Positions 32,411 to 42,176 of a DNA stretch of 64,000 bases are shown here, piece after piece. The stretch comes from Oceanobacter sp. Lineage in GTDB: Bacteria > Pseudomonadota > Gammaproteobacteria > Pseudomonadales > Oceanobacteraceae. Positions within the stretch are counted from its first letter, which is position 1, and every line of letters begins with the position of its first letter. The DNA lies in assembly GCA_002733645.1 (NCBI GenBank), contig NVWL01000013.1, positions 30,893 through 94,892 of the forward strand. Direction: 5' to 3'. Under the pieces are notes generated by a model. That model worked only from the letters and a program-made list of their open reading frames with translations. It made no database searches and was not told the DNA's origin. The position numbers and the translations under genes were made by a program.

Positions 32411-34237
32411 ATGAAACGTATTATTTCTTCATTTTTTAAAACCAGTGTATGGGCTTTAATGCCGCTTAGCGTCTTACCTCTCATTTCGCAGGCTGAGGTT
32501 TCTGAATCAGGAGTGGCAAAAACAGAGCGTATTTGTGGCCCAGATAAAAGCAGTCAGCGTCGTTTGCCGGGCATTGCCAATAGCGATTGTATCGCGCTTG
32601 AAAAAGACCCTGATGATGTAAAAGCCTTGCCTGAAAAAAGCTCAGTAACGCCGCGTCCTGTATTGCTCGATTACCAAGATAAATTAATCAGCTTTGATGA
32701 TCGTTGGCGTATCGTGGAGTTGATTGGCTATGAAGAAAATCTATTTGATCCCTACAATCGTAATGTTTTAAAAGCTGACCGCCCCTTGTATGACGACTGG
32801 TTTTTTAACATATCGATACTCTCCGACACCTTCTACGAAAATCGTCGTGTGCCAACGCCGGTGGGTTTGCAAAGCTCTCGAGATCGCGGTGATTTAGGGG
32901 TGTTTGGTTCTAGCTATCAACAAGCCCTGATCGAAAATCTATTATTTGAATTTGTGTATTACAAAGGTGACACCACCTTTCGGCCACCGGATTATGAATT
33001 TCGCTTTATTCCTGTGATCAATTACAACGCCGCTTATCTTGATGAAATTTTGGCCGTCAATGTTGATCCTGCGGATAACGAAACACGTTATAAGGATTTT
33101 ATCGGTATTCAGGGTTTGTTTTTTGATAAGCACCTACGCAACGTCGGCGATAATTACGACTTCGATAGTTTTCGCATAGGTATTCAGCCGTTTAATTCTG
33201 ACTTTCGTGGATTCTTATTTCAAGATAGCCCGTTTGGGCTGCGCTTATTTGGAAATCGCAGTAACAACATTTTTCAGTACAACTTAGCGTGGTTTCGTCG
33301 TTTAGAAAAAGACATTAACAGTGGCTTAAATGACATTGGTCGCACCATGCGAGACGACGATATATTTGTCGCTAATCTCTATTGGCAAGATATGCCAGTG
33401 TTGGGTTTTTTCAGTCAAGCGACCATTATTTATAATCGCAATGGTGAAGCAAACGATACACGCTATGACGAAAATGGCTTTATTCAGCGTCCGGTGTCTC
33501 TAGGTGGCGAACGCCCCAAAAACTACGACGTTACCTACTTGGGTTACAACGGAGATGGCCATATTGGCCGGTTGAATTTAACGGTATCCGCGTATCAAGC
33601 CATCGGCACGGTTGAGAATGATGTATTTAGTCAGCGTGATGCTGAAATTAATGCCCAGTTTTTTGCCGCCGAGTTGTCGCGTGATTACAGCTGGGCACGG
33701 TATAAGCTCTCGCTCATGTATGGCAGTGGTGACAGCGATCCGTACGATGATGTAGCCGAAGGGTTCGATTCTATTTTTGAAAACCCTCAATTTGCCGGTG
33801 CGGATACCAGTTACTGGATGCGCCAAGCGGTACCATTAATTGCCGGTGGTAAAGTCGCTATTAGCAGTCGTAACGGCTTATTAAATTCGTTACGTACCTC
33901 CAAAGAACAAGGCCAGTCGAATTTTACCAATCCGGGAATTCGTTTAGTCGGTGCTGGGGCCGATTGGGATGTGCTGCCAGAGCTACGTGTGTCGTTTAAT
34001 TACAATCGCTTATGGTTCGACGACACCACAGTGATTGAAGTGGCGCGTAATCAAGGCGATATCGATAAGCACATTGGTGACGATGTTTCCGTCGCCATTA
34101 TTTATCGCCCATTTATGAGTCAAAATATTGTTGCGCGAGCCTCGTACGCTAAGTTGCTTGCGGGTCAGGGATATAAAGATTTGTTTCCCGATGAAGATCC
34201 GCACTCGCTGTTACTTAACCTGACGCTTGCTTATTAA
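32411..34237 (+). CDS. outer-membrane beta-barrel protein, candidate conduit porin
   Basis: This 608-residue protein has a signal peptide (cleavage near LISQAEV), a periplasmic N-terminal stretch of about 90 residues including a CGPD...NSDC pair, and then a long series of amphipathic strands rich in Tyr, Phe and Asp turns (FEFVYYKGDTTFRPPDYEFRF segment; RLNLTVSAYQAIG; SLLLNLTLAY end). It is barrel-like, with the terminal aromatic residue expected for outer-membrane insertion. No named porin family is clear. Its place between a heme lipoprotein and a decaheme cytochrome suggests the barrel of a porin-cytochrome conduit (MtrB/PcoB-like in role, not in sequence). GGGGAAA precedes the ATG. Confidence 0.72.
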   Translation: MKRIISSFFKTSVWALMPLSVLPLISQAEVSESGVAKTERICGPDKSSQRRLPGIANSDCIALEKDPDDVKALPEKSSVTPRPVLLDYQDKLISFDDRWRIVELIGYEENLFDPYNRNVLKADRPLYDDWFFNISILSDTFYENRRVPTPVGLQSSRDRGDLGVFGSSYQQALIENLLFEFVYYKGDTTFRPPDYEFRFIPVINYNAAYLDEILAVNVDPADNETRYKDFIGIQGLFFDKHLRNVGDNYDFDSFRIGIQPFNSDFRGFLFQDSPFGLRLFGNRSNNIFQYNLAWFRRLEKDINSGLNDIGRTMRDDDIFVANLYWQDMPVLGFFSQATIIYNRNGEANDTRYDENGFIQRPVSLGGERPKNYDVTYLGYNGDGHIGRLNLTVSAYQAIGTVENDVFSQRDAEINAQFFAAELSRDYSWARYKLSLMYGSGDSDPYDDVAEGFDSIFENPQFAGADTSYWMRQAVPLIAGGKVAISSRNGLLNSLRTSKEQGQSNFTNPGIRLVGAGADWDVLPELRVSFNYNRLWFDDTTVIEVARNQGDIDKHIGDDVSVAIIYRPFMSQNIVARASYAKLLAGQGYKDLFPDEDPHSLLLNLTLAY

Positions 34238-34283
34238 TGACTATGTACAGATACACTCGCACTGAATTTGGGATTACCCTTTA

Positions 34284-37200
34284 ATGAAACGATTTATACA
34301 TTCCTTCTGTTTGCTCAGTGCGTTGCTAGCGACGACCGCGTTGACGTCTCTTGCTTTTATAAGCACAGCTCATGCTGCAGAAAAAGCATACAAGGTAGAA
34401 CGTGAATATCAGTTTCATCCACCGGCTCCGGCATTTCAAACCCAAGCATTAGCGGAAGAAAAAAGCGCAGGTTGTATGAGCTGCCATACGGACACTGACA
34501 GCAAGAATATGCACAGTAACTCTGCGGTTGTGCTGGGTTGTACCGATTGTCATGGCGGTAATGCTAACGTGAAAATTGATCCGGGCATGACGCGTAAAAC
34601 AGATGGCTACTTTGCCAAAATGGAAGACGCGCATGTGTTGCCAACCTACCCTGATGCTTGGTTGTATCCAAGCAGTGCCAACCCCGAAATTAGCTATACC
34701 TTATTAAACAAAGAAAGCCCTGAATTTATTCGTTTTATGAATCCGTCTGATTACCGCATTGTTGAAGAATCTTGCGGTAATTGTCACCAAAAAGAAATTG
34801 AAGCGTCTAAGCGTAGTATGCATGCCACGGGAGCCATGTTGTGGGGGGGCGCATCGTATAACAACGGTATCCTGCCGTTTAAGAACTATATTCTCGGTGA
34901 GGCGTATACTCGCGACGGTAAAGCCGCGGCGATTCAAGGGCCGATAAAACCCGACGAGGCCATGATTGAACAAGGTGTGATCGATACCTTGTATCCGTTA
35001 CCCGCATGGGAAACTGTGAAGCCGGGGGATGTTTTCCGAGTATTTGAACGTGGTGGTCGTAACATTACCAACCTATTTCCAGAAACCGGTATTCCAAACT
35101 CGTTGGGTGTGCTGCAGCGCTTAGAAGAGCCGGGTCGTCCAGATTTTCGTCAGTCGAATCGTGGGCCGGGGACAGGGCAGCGTATTTCTGTTCCGCTAAT
35201 TAACATTACCAAAACCCGTTTGAATGATCCGTTGTTGTGGTTCATGGGCACGAATGATCAGCCTGGGGATTATCGTAATTCGGGCTGTGCTTCTTGCCAT
35301 GTTGTGTATGCCAATGACCGTGACCCTCGCCATTCCGGCGCGTATGCGCAACACGGCCATGAAGGAAAAAGCATCAGTAAAGACCCAACCATTTCAAAAA
35401 CTGAATCGGGTCATCCGTTACAGCACACCTTTAGTAATGCAATCCCGACCAGTCAGTGCATGATTTGTCATATGCACCAGCCAAATATGTTTATGAATAC
35501 CTACTTGGGTTACACCATGTGGGATTACGAATCTGATGCCCCGTCTATGTGGCCAGAAAAACAGAAGTACCCGACTGAAGAAGAAAAGCACGATGTTTAT
35601 AAACATAACCCGGAAGGTGCTGCCGCACGTGGTAAGTGGGGGGATCGTGAGTTTTTGAAAAATGTGTCGGATTTAAACCCAGAATTAAAAGATACTCAGT
35701 TTGCGGATTACCACGGCCACGGTTGGAATTTCCGGGCAATCTTTAAGCGTGATCGTAAAGGCAACTTATTGGATGCCGAAGGCGAAAAAGTCTCTGACGA
35801 AGATCCGGAAAAATTCGATAAAGCGGTACATATGTCGTCCGTGCATTTAGACGTTGGAATGCATTGTGTTGACTGTCACTTCTCTCAAGATGGTCACGGC
35901 AATGGTCACTTACAAGGTGAAGTAGCACTAGCGGTTGAGATTGACTGCCAAGATTGCCACGGCAACGCCGATGCGTATCCAAACTTAACGACGTCTGGTC
36001 CAGCTAAATTAGATAATGGTCGTGATTTAACGTTGTTGCGTACCCCTGATGGCCGCAAGCGTTTTGAGTGGATTAACGGCAAGCTATTCCAGCGTGCTTC
36101 TCTTGATCCAATGAAAGAGTGGGAATTGTCGTTAGTGAAAGACTCAGTCTCCGAAGGTAACGAGCACTACAACGAAAAAGCCGCTCGGGCCAAATTGATG
36201 AGCAAAGACACTGACGAATTAAGTTGGGGCGAGTTTGTTCCTGATGACGAGCGTGCTCACCAAGACAGCGAGATGGAATGTTACAGCTGTCATACCTCGT
36301 GGACGACGAGTTGTGGTGGGTGCCACTTACCGATTCAAGCCAACCAAAAAACAGAACGTCATCACTATGAAGGTGGCGAGTCACGAAATTATGCCACCTA
36401 TAATCCGCAAGTCGCGCGCGATCAAATCTTTATGTTGGGGCGTCGTGGTGATCGTAAAGGCGGGAAAATAGCCCCGGTGCGATCAACATCGGCTTTGGTA
36501 TTGTCATCGACCAACTCGAACCGTGAGAACATTTATATTCAGCAGCCGCCAATATCATCAAGCGGTTACAGCTCACAGGCGATGAATCCGCACTTCCCAC
36601 ATACGGTGCGTAAAACAGAAACGAAAGACTGCCAAGATTGTCACGTATCAGACACGAACGATAACAACGCCATCATGTCGCAGTTGTTAATGTTTGGTAC
36701 CAACTACATAAACTTCGTAGGCAAGTACGCATGGCTAGGCTCTGGCGATGCAGTGAATGCCGTAGACGTCACCGAGTGGGAAGAACCGCAAGCGGTGCGT
36801 GGCAGTTATTTACAGCAATACGCTTACCCCGATTTTTACCAGGCGCATTTAGATAAAGGCGGCGAGTTAACGGCGCACACGCACTCTGCTGGTGAAGTGG
36901 GTTGTTTGCAAATGCGTGGCGAATATTTATTTGCTGCTGAAGGCAAAAAAGGCTTCCGCATATACGATATTGCCAGTATTGATAACAAGGGTGTGTCTGA
37001 ACGTATTATTACTGCGCCGTTTAGTCCGCTAGGACAAGACACGCATATCGATAGCAAAGATGCGTCTTGTATGACCATGCCATCCATGACACAACCGATT
37101 GCCTACGAGCGTAACGACAGCGAGTTAATGCGGGTAACAAATAAAGAAACCCCGATGCACCCCATTCATAAATACGCCTTTATTACCGACCGAGAAGAAG

Positions 37201-38087
37201 GTTTGATCTTGGTGGATATTAATACCTTCGCTGATGGTGAGCCTCGAAATAATCATTTAGAAAGGGCACTGACTTGGAACCCAAGTGGGTTATTAAACGG
37301 AGCCAATCACATTACGATGGGCGGGTATTACGCCTATATCACGTCGTCTATTGGTTTAGTGGTTGTGAATTTGAATAACCCGTTGGAGCCAAAAGTAGAA
37401 TCGCTGGTTTCAGTGAAAGATGCTCGTGCGACGGCATTGCAATTCCGCTACCTCTATATCACCACAGCGGATGGTGTCGAGGTGATTGATGTTACCAATC
37501 CTAAAAAGCCTCTACTGCTGCCTAATAAGATTGAGCTTGCGGATGCTCAGCGTGTTTATTTAGCTCGAACTTATGCGTATGTCGCCGCAGGTAAGGACGG
37601 ATTGGTTATATTAGATATTGAACAAGCTGATCAACCTAAGGTGTATCAGACCTTCAATGCTGAAGGCGATATTAAAGATGCACGTGATGTGATCGTGGCA
37701 ACCACTAATGCTTCCTTGTTTGCTTATGTGGCTGATGGGGTGGGTGGTTTAAAAGTCATTCAGCTGACATCGCCCGATATTCAGCCTAAGTTTTATGGCT
37801 TTAGCCCGGAGCCTAATCCACATTTAATCGCACATTATCAAACGTCAAAACCTGCCCTGAGCTTATCGCGTGGGTTAGCGCGTGATCGTGGTGTGGATGA
37901 AACCGGTGAGCAGATTTCAGTGTTTGGCCGGTTAGGTTCGCGACCTTTAAATTTAGAAGAAATGAAACGTATGTATCTAGATCCACAGGGGCAACCTTGG
38001 ACAGTGCCGGTCGATTCCAGCACATTAAAGCGTACAGACGGTTATAAGTCCGGCCATAAAACCGACTACAAGCATTCGTATGAATAA
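34284..38087 (+). CDS. decaheme c-type cytochrome with LVIVD-repeat propeller
   Basis: The 1267-residue exported protein (signal peptide ending STAHA) has ten CxxCH heme sites between residues about 60 and 790, among them CMSCH, CTDCH, CGNCH, CASCH, CMICH, CVDCH, CYSCH and CGGCH, with two CQDCH. Its last 400 residues carry LVIVD-type repeats that form a beta-propeller (YLFAAEGKKGFRIYDI; YYAYITSSIGLVVVNL; YLYITTADGVEVIDV; YAYVAAGKDGLVILDI). Large size, many hemes and a binding propeller suit a terminal reductase or an extracellular electron donor at the outer membrane. The fusion is uncommon. Its end overlaps the next gene by 8 bases if that gene starts at ATG 38080. Confidence 0.9.
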   Translation: MKRFIHSFCLLSALLATTALTSLAFISTAHAAEKAYKVEREYQFHPPAPAFQTQALAEEKSAGCMSCHTDTDSKNMHSNSAVVLGCTDCHGGNANVKIDPGMTRKTDGYFAKMEDAHVLPTYPDAWLYPSSANPEISYTLLNKESPEFIRFMNPSDYRIVEESCGNCHQKEIEASKRSMHATGAMLWGGASYNNGILPFKNYILGEAYTRDGKAAAIQGPIKPDEAMIEQGVIDTLYPLPAWETVKPGDVFRVFERGGRNITNLFPETGIPNSLGVLQRLEEPGRPDFRQSNRGPGTGQRISVPLINITKTRLNDPLLWFMGTNDQPGDYRNSGCASCHVVYANDRDPRHSGAYAQHGHEGKSISKDPTISKTESGHPLQHTFSNAIPTSQCMICHMHQPNMFMNTYLGYTMWDYESDAPSMWPEKQKYPTEEEKHDVYKHNPEGAAARGKWGDREFLKNVSDLNPELKDTQFADYHGHGWNFRAIFKRDRKGNLLDAEGEKVSDEDPEKFDKAVHMSSVHLDVGMHCVDCHFSQDGHGNGHLQGEVALAVEIDCQDCHGNADAYPNLTTSGPAKLDNGRDLTLLRTPDGRKRFEWINGKLFQRASLDPMKEWELSLVKDSVSEGNEHYNEKAARAKLMSKDTDELSWGEFVPDDERAHQDSEMECYSCHTSWTTSCGGCHLPIQANQKTERHHYEGGESRNYATYNPQVARDQIFMLGRRGDRKGGKIAPVRSTSALVLSSTNSNRENIYIQQPPISSSGYSSQAMNPHFPHTVRKTETKDCQDCHVSDTNDNNAIMSQLLMFGTNYINFVGKYAWLGSGDAVNAVDVTEWEEPQAVRGSYLQQYAYPDFYQAHLDKGGELTAHTHSAGEVGCLQMRGEYLFAAEGKKGFRIYDIASIDNKGVSERIITAPFSPLGQDTHIDSKDASCMTMPSMTQPIAYERNDSELMRVTNKETPMHPIHKYAFITDREEGLILVDINTFADGEPRNNHLERALTWNPSGLLNGANHITMGGYYAYITSSIGLVVVNLNNPLEPKVESLVSVKDARATALQFRYLYITTADGVEVIDVTNPKKPLLLPNKIELADAQRVYLARTYAYVAAGKDGLVILDIEQADQPKVYQTFNAEGDIKDARDVIVATTNASLFAYVADGVGGLKVIQLTSPDIQPKFYGFSPEPNPHLIAHYQTSKPALSLSRGLARDRGVDETGEQISVFGRLGSRPLNLEEMKRMYLDPQGQPWTVPVDSSTLKRTDGYKSGHKTDYKHSYE

Positions 38088-39396
38088 GCAGGTAATGACA
38101 ATGAATAAAGGGTTAATGCCTATTATCTTTGCGCTTTTCATTTGTGCCGCAACAGCAGTGCAGGCGTTACCGCAAAACGATGAAACCGTACATGAGGGTG
38201 TTGCCTCTTGTGCTAATTCGGTGTGCCACGGCCGAGCGACTCCAAAAGCCGGTTCGGAAGTGAATTTAAATGAATATCGCATTTGGCTAAAAAATGATGC
38301 GCATTCACTCGCTTATAAAGTATTGCTAAATGATAAATCGAAAATGATCGCCGCGAACTTAGGTTTGCCGGATGCTCATACCGCGAAAATTTGTTTGGAC
38401 TGCCATGCGGATAATGTTGAGCCAGAATACCGTGGTGAAAAATTCCAAATCAGCGACGGCGTCGGATGTGAGTCTTGCCACGGTGGATCGCAAAACTGGT
38501 TGGCGACGCACACGAGTAAAGACGCAACGCATCCGCAAAATATCGAAAATGGCTTATACCCACTGACTAACCCAGATGCCAAAGCCGAGTTATGTTTGTC
38601 ATGTCATCAAGGCACTAAAGATAAGTTAGCCACCCACGAAATCATGGGAGCAGGACACCCGCGTTTACGCTTTGATATGGCCGTGTTCTCTGCCAACCAG
38701 CCACGACATTACGACCGCGATGCAGATTATTATTTCCGGGGTAAAGCCGAAATCACCCCCGCTAAAGCTTGGTTATCGGGATTAACTCACAGTGCCATTA
38801 AAAGCTTAGATTTGATTCAGGATCACTTTGATCGTGGCAAAGTATTCCCTGAGTTGGCTCTGTTTGATTGTCATAGCTGCCATCATGGTATGAATGAAAA
38901 GCGCTGGAACACAAACAGCGTGCTATTGCCCGGTTCGGTAAGGCTGAATCTGAGTCAGGTTCGTTTGTTGGCTGATGTGATTGAGCCGCTTAATCTCATA
39001 TCCAAGGGTGAGTTAGCATCATTACGTAAAACATTGAATGCCGTGAATAAAGGCTCTCAATCGTCGGTGGTACAGACTCAGAAGAGCGCCAAAGAGTTAA
39101 CCGTTCAGTTGCAGGCAGTCAAAGCGGCAATGGCGGATAAAAAATTAGATGGCGCTGCGTGGGATGGAATTCGCGCGAACATACTCAAGCAGGCTGGGCG
39201 AGGAGCTTATTCAGACTTCATTATGGCCGAGCAAATATTCTTGGCGCTCGATACTTTAAACTTGGCCATTAATTCCGACAGAAAGTATCAACGAGAGTTG
39301 GATGCTATCTTTATGACAGTCAAAGACGAAAGCCACTTTGTGCCAAGTGAGTTTAAACGGAAGTCTCAACAATTTTATCAAGCTTTAGGTAAGTAA
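38080..39396 (+). CDS. multiheme c-type cytochrome (cytochrome c554-like)
   Basis: This exported protein has up to 438 residues (signal peptide ending AVQA) and resembles cytochrome c554-type carriers. It has four CxxCH sites (CLDCH, CESCH, CLSCH, CHSCH) and an N-terminal CANSVCH, a CX4CH site that may hold a fifth heme. Two further lone His-rich segments (HEIMGAGHPRLRFD) could supply axial ligands. ATG 38080 overlaps the previous gene, but ATG 38101 has an AGG 8 bases upstream and gives a better signal peptide start, so the true start may be 38101. It probably shuttles electrons in the periplasm between the two decaheme proteins. Confidence 0.85.
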   Translation: MNKQVMTMNKGLMPIIFALFICAATAVQALPQNDETVHEGVASCANSVCHGRATPKAGSEVNLNEYRIWLKNDAHSLAYKVLLNDKSKMIAANLGLPDAHTAKICLDCHADNVEPEYRGEKFQISDGVGCESCHGGSQNWLATHTSKDATHPQNIENGLYPLTNPDAKAELCLSCHQGTKDKLATHEIMGAGHPRLRFDMAVFSANQPRHYDRDADYYFRGKAEITPAKAWLSGLTHSAIKSLDLIQDHFDRGKVFPELALFDCHSCHHGMNEKRWNTNSVLLPGSVRLNLSQVRLLADVIEPLNLISKGELASLRKTLNAVNKGSQSSVVQTQKSAKELTVQLQAVKAAMADKKLDGAAWDGIRANILKQAGRGAYSDFIMAEQIFLALDTLNLAINSDRKYQRELDAIFMTVKDESHFVPSEFKRKSQQFYQALGK

Positions 39397-39397
39397 C

Positions 39398-39814
39398 ATG
39401 AGTGACGTTGACGAAAATAATGAGATTGGCGGTGCTTGGACTTTACCTGTGCTGCCCGATCGGCCTGAAGCACTTCCTCGTATTGCTGATGCTGAGATTA
39501 CTCAACGAAAAAGCTTAACGGCTGGCGCGGCGATCATTCTTATTTCAGACACCTCTTCGGAGCTAACAGCATTGGCTATCTCAGGTGATGCACCACTGAT
39601 TTTAGGTTCATCCGCGGATACTGATTTCACCCTTGATCACGAATCGGTCAGTGCAGAGCATTGTGAATTCATCCGTGATAATGATGAGTATATTGTGACC
39701 AATCTTGCGCTCTTGCAGGGGACGTGGGTGAACGAGAAACGCATCCGCAGTCACAAGCTTGTTAACCGAGATATCATTCGCAGCGGTCGTCTCGAATTTA
39801 TGTTTTTAACCTGA
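39398..39814 (+). CDS. FHA-domain protein
   Basis: This 138-residue cytoplasmic protein consists mainly of an FHA domain (residues about 60-135: LILGSSADTDFTLDHESVSAEHCEFIRD, then NLALLQGTWVNEKRI). It keeps the Ser-x-x-His signature (SAEH) but has LGSS where most members have GRS, so phosphopeptide recognition is uncertain. A non-conserved N-terminus of about 55 residues precedes it. It starts one base after the pentaheme gene's stop. It is the second FHA domain of the cluster, which implies a Ser/Thr kinase, not found in this window. Confidence 0.82.
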   Translation: MSDVDENNEIGGAWTLPVLPDRPEALPRIADAEITQRKSLTAGAAIILISDTSSELTALAISGDAPLILGSSADTDFTLDHESVSAEHCEFIRDNDEYIVTNLALLQGTWVNEKRIRSHKLVNRDIIRSGRLEFMFLT

Positions 39815-39844
39815 TTATTAATAACGAGACGACTAGGACTAGCT

Positions 39845-42094
39845 ATGTCACGCCCAATTTTTCGAATGATGCGCTTTCCCCGACTTTGGCGAAAGATTCC
39901 TAGTGGCTATCGTTCGTGGTTAGTCAATCTCTCTATATTTACGTTATTGCTGCTCGTATTTCAGTGGAGCATTCAGCCCGGTAAATCGGATTCTATTGTC
40001 CATCGCATGAACGGAATGCTGTATGACGTGCGTTTATCGAGCATGATGGAAGACTCGATTCCGCTGGGTACCACTGGGATTGTGGTTGTTGATATCGATG
40101 AAAAAAGCTTAAAGCAATTTGGACGTTGGCCATGGAGTCGCGAAACGATTGTTAGCCTACTTAAAAACATCCAAACGCAGGGGGCATTAATTACCTCCTT
40201 CGATATTGTATTTTCTGAACCTGAAAAGAATATTATTGAGCGATTGCGCGAGCGCCCTACAAGCACTCAATTTCAGGATTTTTTACAATCAATTGAAGCT
40301 GATTATGACTTCGACGGGCAGCTTGCTGAGCAGTTCACGCAGCAGGATGTCATTCTTGGGTATTTGTTTCTCAACTCAGAAGAAGACAGAGTTGGGCAAT
40401 TACCCCCTTCGCCTTTTGTTGAGTCTGAACGCTATAAAGAGATGCCGGTTACCAGCTTTGACGGTTATGCCGCGCCGTTAGGGCAGTTTGTTGATAGTGT
40501 CTTGGGAAGTGGATATGTCACTATCCAGCCTGACGTTGACGGTATTATTCGGCGTGCCCCGTTGGTATTGAAACATAACGACGTTTTATATCCGTCGTTA
40601 GCAATAGAAACGGCTCGGCAGTTTTTATTGACGGAAACATTAAATGTAAAAAGCACCGATCTTGGTGGTGTAGAACTCATTGAAAATATCAGCCTAGATA
40701 ATATCGTTATTCCAACCAATGAATTTGGCGAGGCTGCGGTGCCGTACCGAGGCGGTGCCAAAAGTTTTCCCTATATTTCAGCGGCGGATGTTTTAAACGG
40801 CGAATCTATTCCGGAGCTTGCAGACTCTATCGTGCTGATTGGTACCTCTGCGGTAGGGTTGGCGGATCTCCGATCAACGCCTTTGCAACCCTTTTATCCT
40901 GGGGTTGAGGTTCACGCCAATATTGTTGATGCCATTGTTAATGAGCGGCCATTCCCGTATCAGCCGGATTGGTTTTCGGGAGCGACGGCGCTCATCATGT
41001 TGCTTTCCACTCTGATATTAACCTATGCGTTACCTCGGCTTGGTGCTCTGCTGATGCCCTTGGTTAGCTTTTCTTTATTGAGTGTCTTGATCGGATTTAA
41101 TTTTTACAGCTGGAAATACTGGAGTTTAGATTTACCTTTGTTTATTCCTGCCTTGTTGGTCGTGGTGATTTCGCTTAAAGAAGTTGCCGGTGGATTCTTA
41201 GGTGAGCAGTCTCAGCGAAAAATGATTAAAGGCCATTTCGATAAATACGTCCCGCCTGCGCATATTGAGCGCATGATGAGCAACCCGGACGGCGTTAATC
41301 TTGATGGTGAAAAGAAAGACATGTCAGTGTTATTTTCTGATATTCGTAGCTTTACGACGATTTCTGAAAAACTAAGTACACAAGAGCTTAAGCTTTTATT
41401 GAATCTGTATTTCACCCCGATTACAGGCATTATTTTTGATCATCAAGGCACGGTAGATAAGTTTGTTGGTGATATGGTGATGGCGTTTTGGAATGCGCCT
41501 CTCGATGTTGAGGATCATGCTCATCACGCCATTAAGGCAGCGATGGTAATGCTGCAGAAAACCGAAGAGTTACGTGCAGATTTTGCTGAGCGAGGGCTGC
41601 CGCCTGTGTTTATCGGTGTGGGTATTAACACTGGCGAAATGAACGTGGGCGACATGGGGTCTGACACGCGTCGTAATTACACGGTACTGGGTGACTCTGT
41701 GAACCTAGGTGCGCGCCTAGAAGGCTTAACTAAGTTTTATGGTGCAGATCTATTGGTGGGTGAAAGCACGCGCGCTGCGGCCCCTCAGTGGCTGTATCGT
41801 CATATGGATCGAGTGGCGGTAAAGGGTAAAGAATTACCGGTTGATATTTATGAGCCACAAATCGAACTCGCTTCTGCACCTGCAGACTTGATCGCTAAAT
41901 GTGAACGTCATGAAGAGGCGATGGAATATTATATTTCTGGAGACTTTGGCGAGAGTTTAGCTATTTTTAACGAACTGCAGTGCCAGTATCCCAAAGATAA
42001 AATTTATCCATTGTTTATTGAGCGCATTACCCTGCTATTAGAAAATGAGCTGCCAGATAATTGGCTAGGTGTTTATATACACACATCAAAATAG
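39845..42094 (+). CDS. CHASE2-domain class III adenylate cyclase
   Basis: This 749-residue membrane protein has an N-terminal transmembrane helix (LVNLSIFTLLLLVFQW), a periplasmic CHASE2 sensor (residues about 45-370, with VDIDEKSLKQFGRWPWSR), three transmembrane helices (about 375-450), and a class III cyclase domain (480-670). Metal-binding Asp residues lie in LFSDIRSFTTIS and KFVGDMVMAFW. The adenine-specifying Lys (VDKFVGD) and Asp (YTVLGDSVNL) and the transition-state Asn/Arg (NLGARLE) are present, so it should make cAMP. It is the last gene of the cluster and could supply the ligand for the two cNMP domains at 25235-27763. AGGA precedes the ATG. Confidence 0.93.
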   Translation: MSRPIFRMMRFPRLWRKIPSGYRSWLVNLSIFTLLLLVFQWSIQPGKSDSIVHRMNGMLYDVRLSSMMEDSIPLGTTGIVVVDIDEKSLKQFGRWPWSRETIVSLLKNIQTQGALITSFDIVFSEPEKNIIERLRERPTSTQFQDFLQSIEADYDFDGQLAEQFTQQDVILGYLFLNSEEDRVGQLPPSPFVESERYKEMPVTSFDGYAAPLGQFVDSVLGSGYVTIQPDVDGIIRRAPLVLKHNDVLYPSLAIETARQFLLTETLNVKSTDLGGVELIENISLDNIVIPTNEFGEAAVPYRGGAKSFPYISAADVLNGESIPELADSIVLIGTSAVGLADLRSTPLQPFYPGVEVHANIVDAIVNERPFPYQPDWFSGATALIMLLSTLILTYALPRLGALLMPLVSFSLLSVLIGFNFYSWKYWSLDLPLFIPALLVVVISLKEVAGGFLGEQSQRKMIKGHFDKYVPPAHIERMMSNPDGVNLDGEKKDMSVLFSDIRSFTTISEKLSTQELKLLLNLYFTPITGIIFDHQGTVDKFVGDMVMAFWNAPLDVEDHAHHAIKAAMVMLQKTEELRADFAERGLPPVFIGVGINTGEMNVGDMGSDTRRNYTVLGDSVNLGARLEGLTKFYGADLLVGESTRAAAPQWLYRHMDRVAVKGKELPVDIYEPQIELASAPADLIAKCERHEEAMEYYISGDFGESLAIFNELQCQYPKDKIYPLFIERITLLLENELPDNWLGVYIHTSK

Positions 42095-42122
42095 TGATCG
42101 AGTTAGCTGCTTTTAAAACCAT

Positions 42123-42153
42123 AAAAAAACGGGCCTTTTTAGGCCCGTTTTTT
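42123..42153. terminator. bidirectional intrinsic terminator
   Basis: A perfect stem ACGGGCC / GGCCCGT (42129-42135 and 42142-42148) with a TTTTTA loop is flanked by an A-run on the left and a T-run on the right. It sits between the convergent cyclase and PKD-lipoprotein genes and can serve both strands. Confidence 0.92.
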
Positions 42154-42176
42154 ATGTCACTGAAATTCAATCACCA

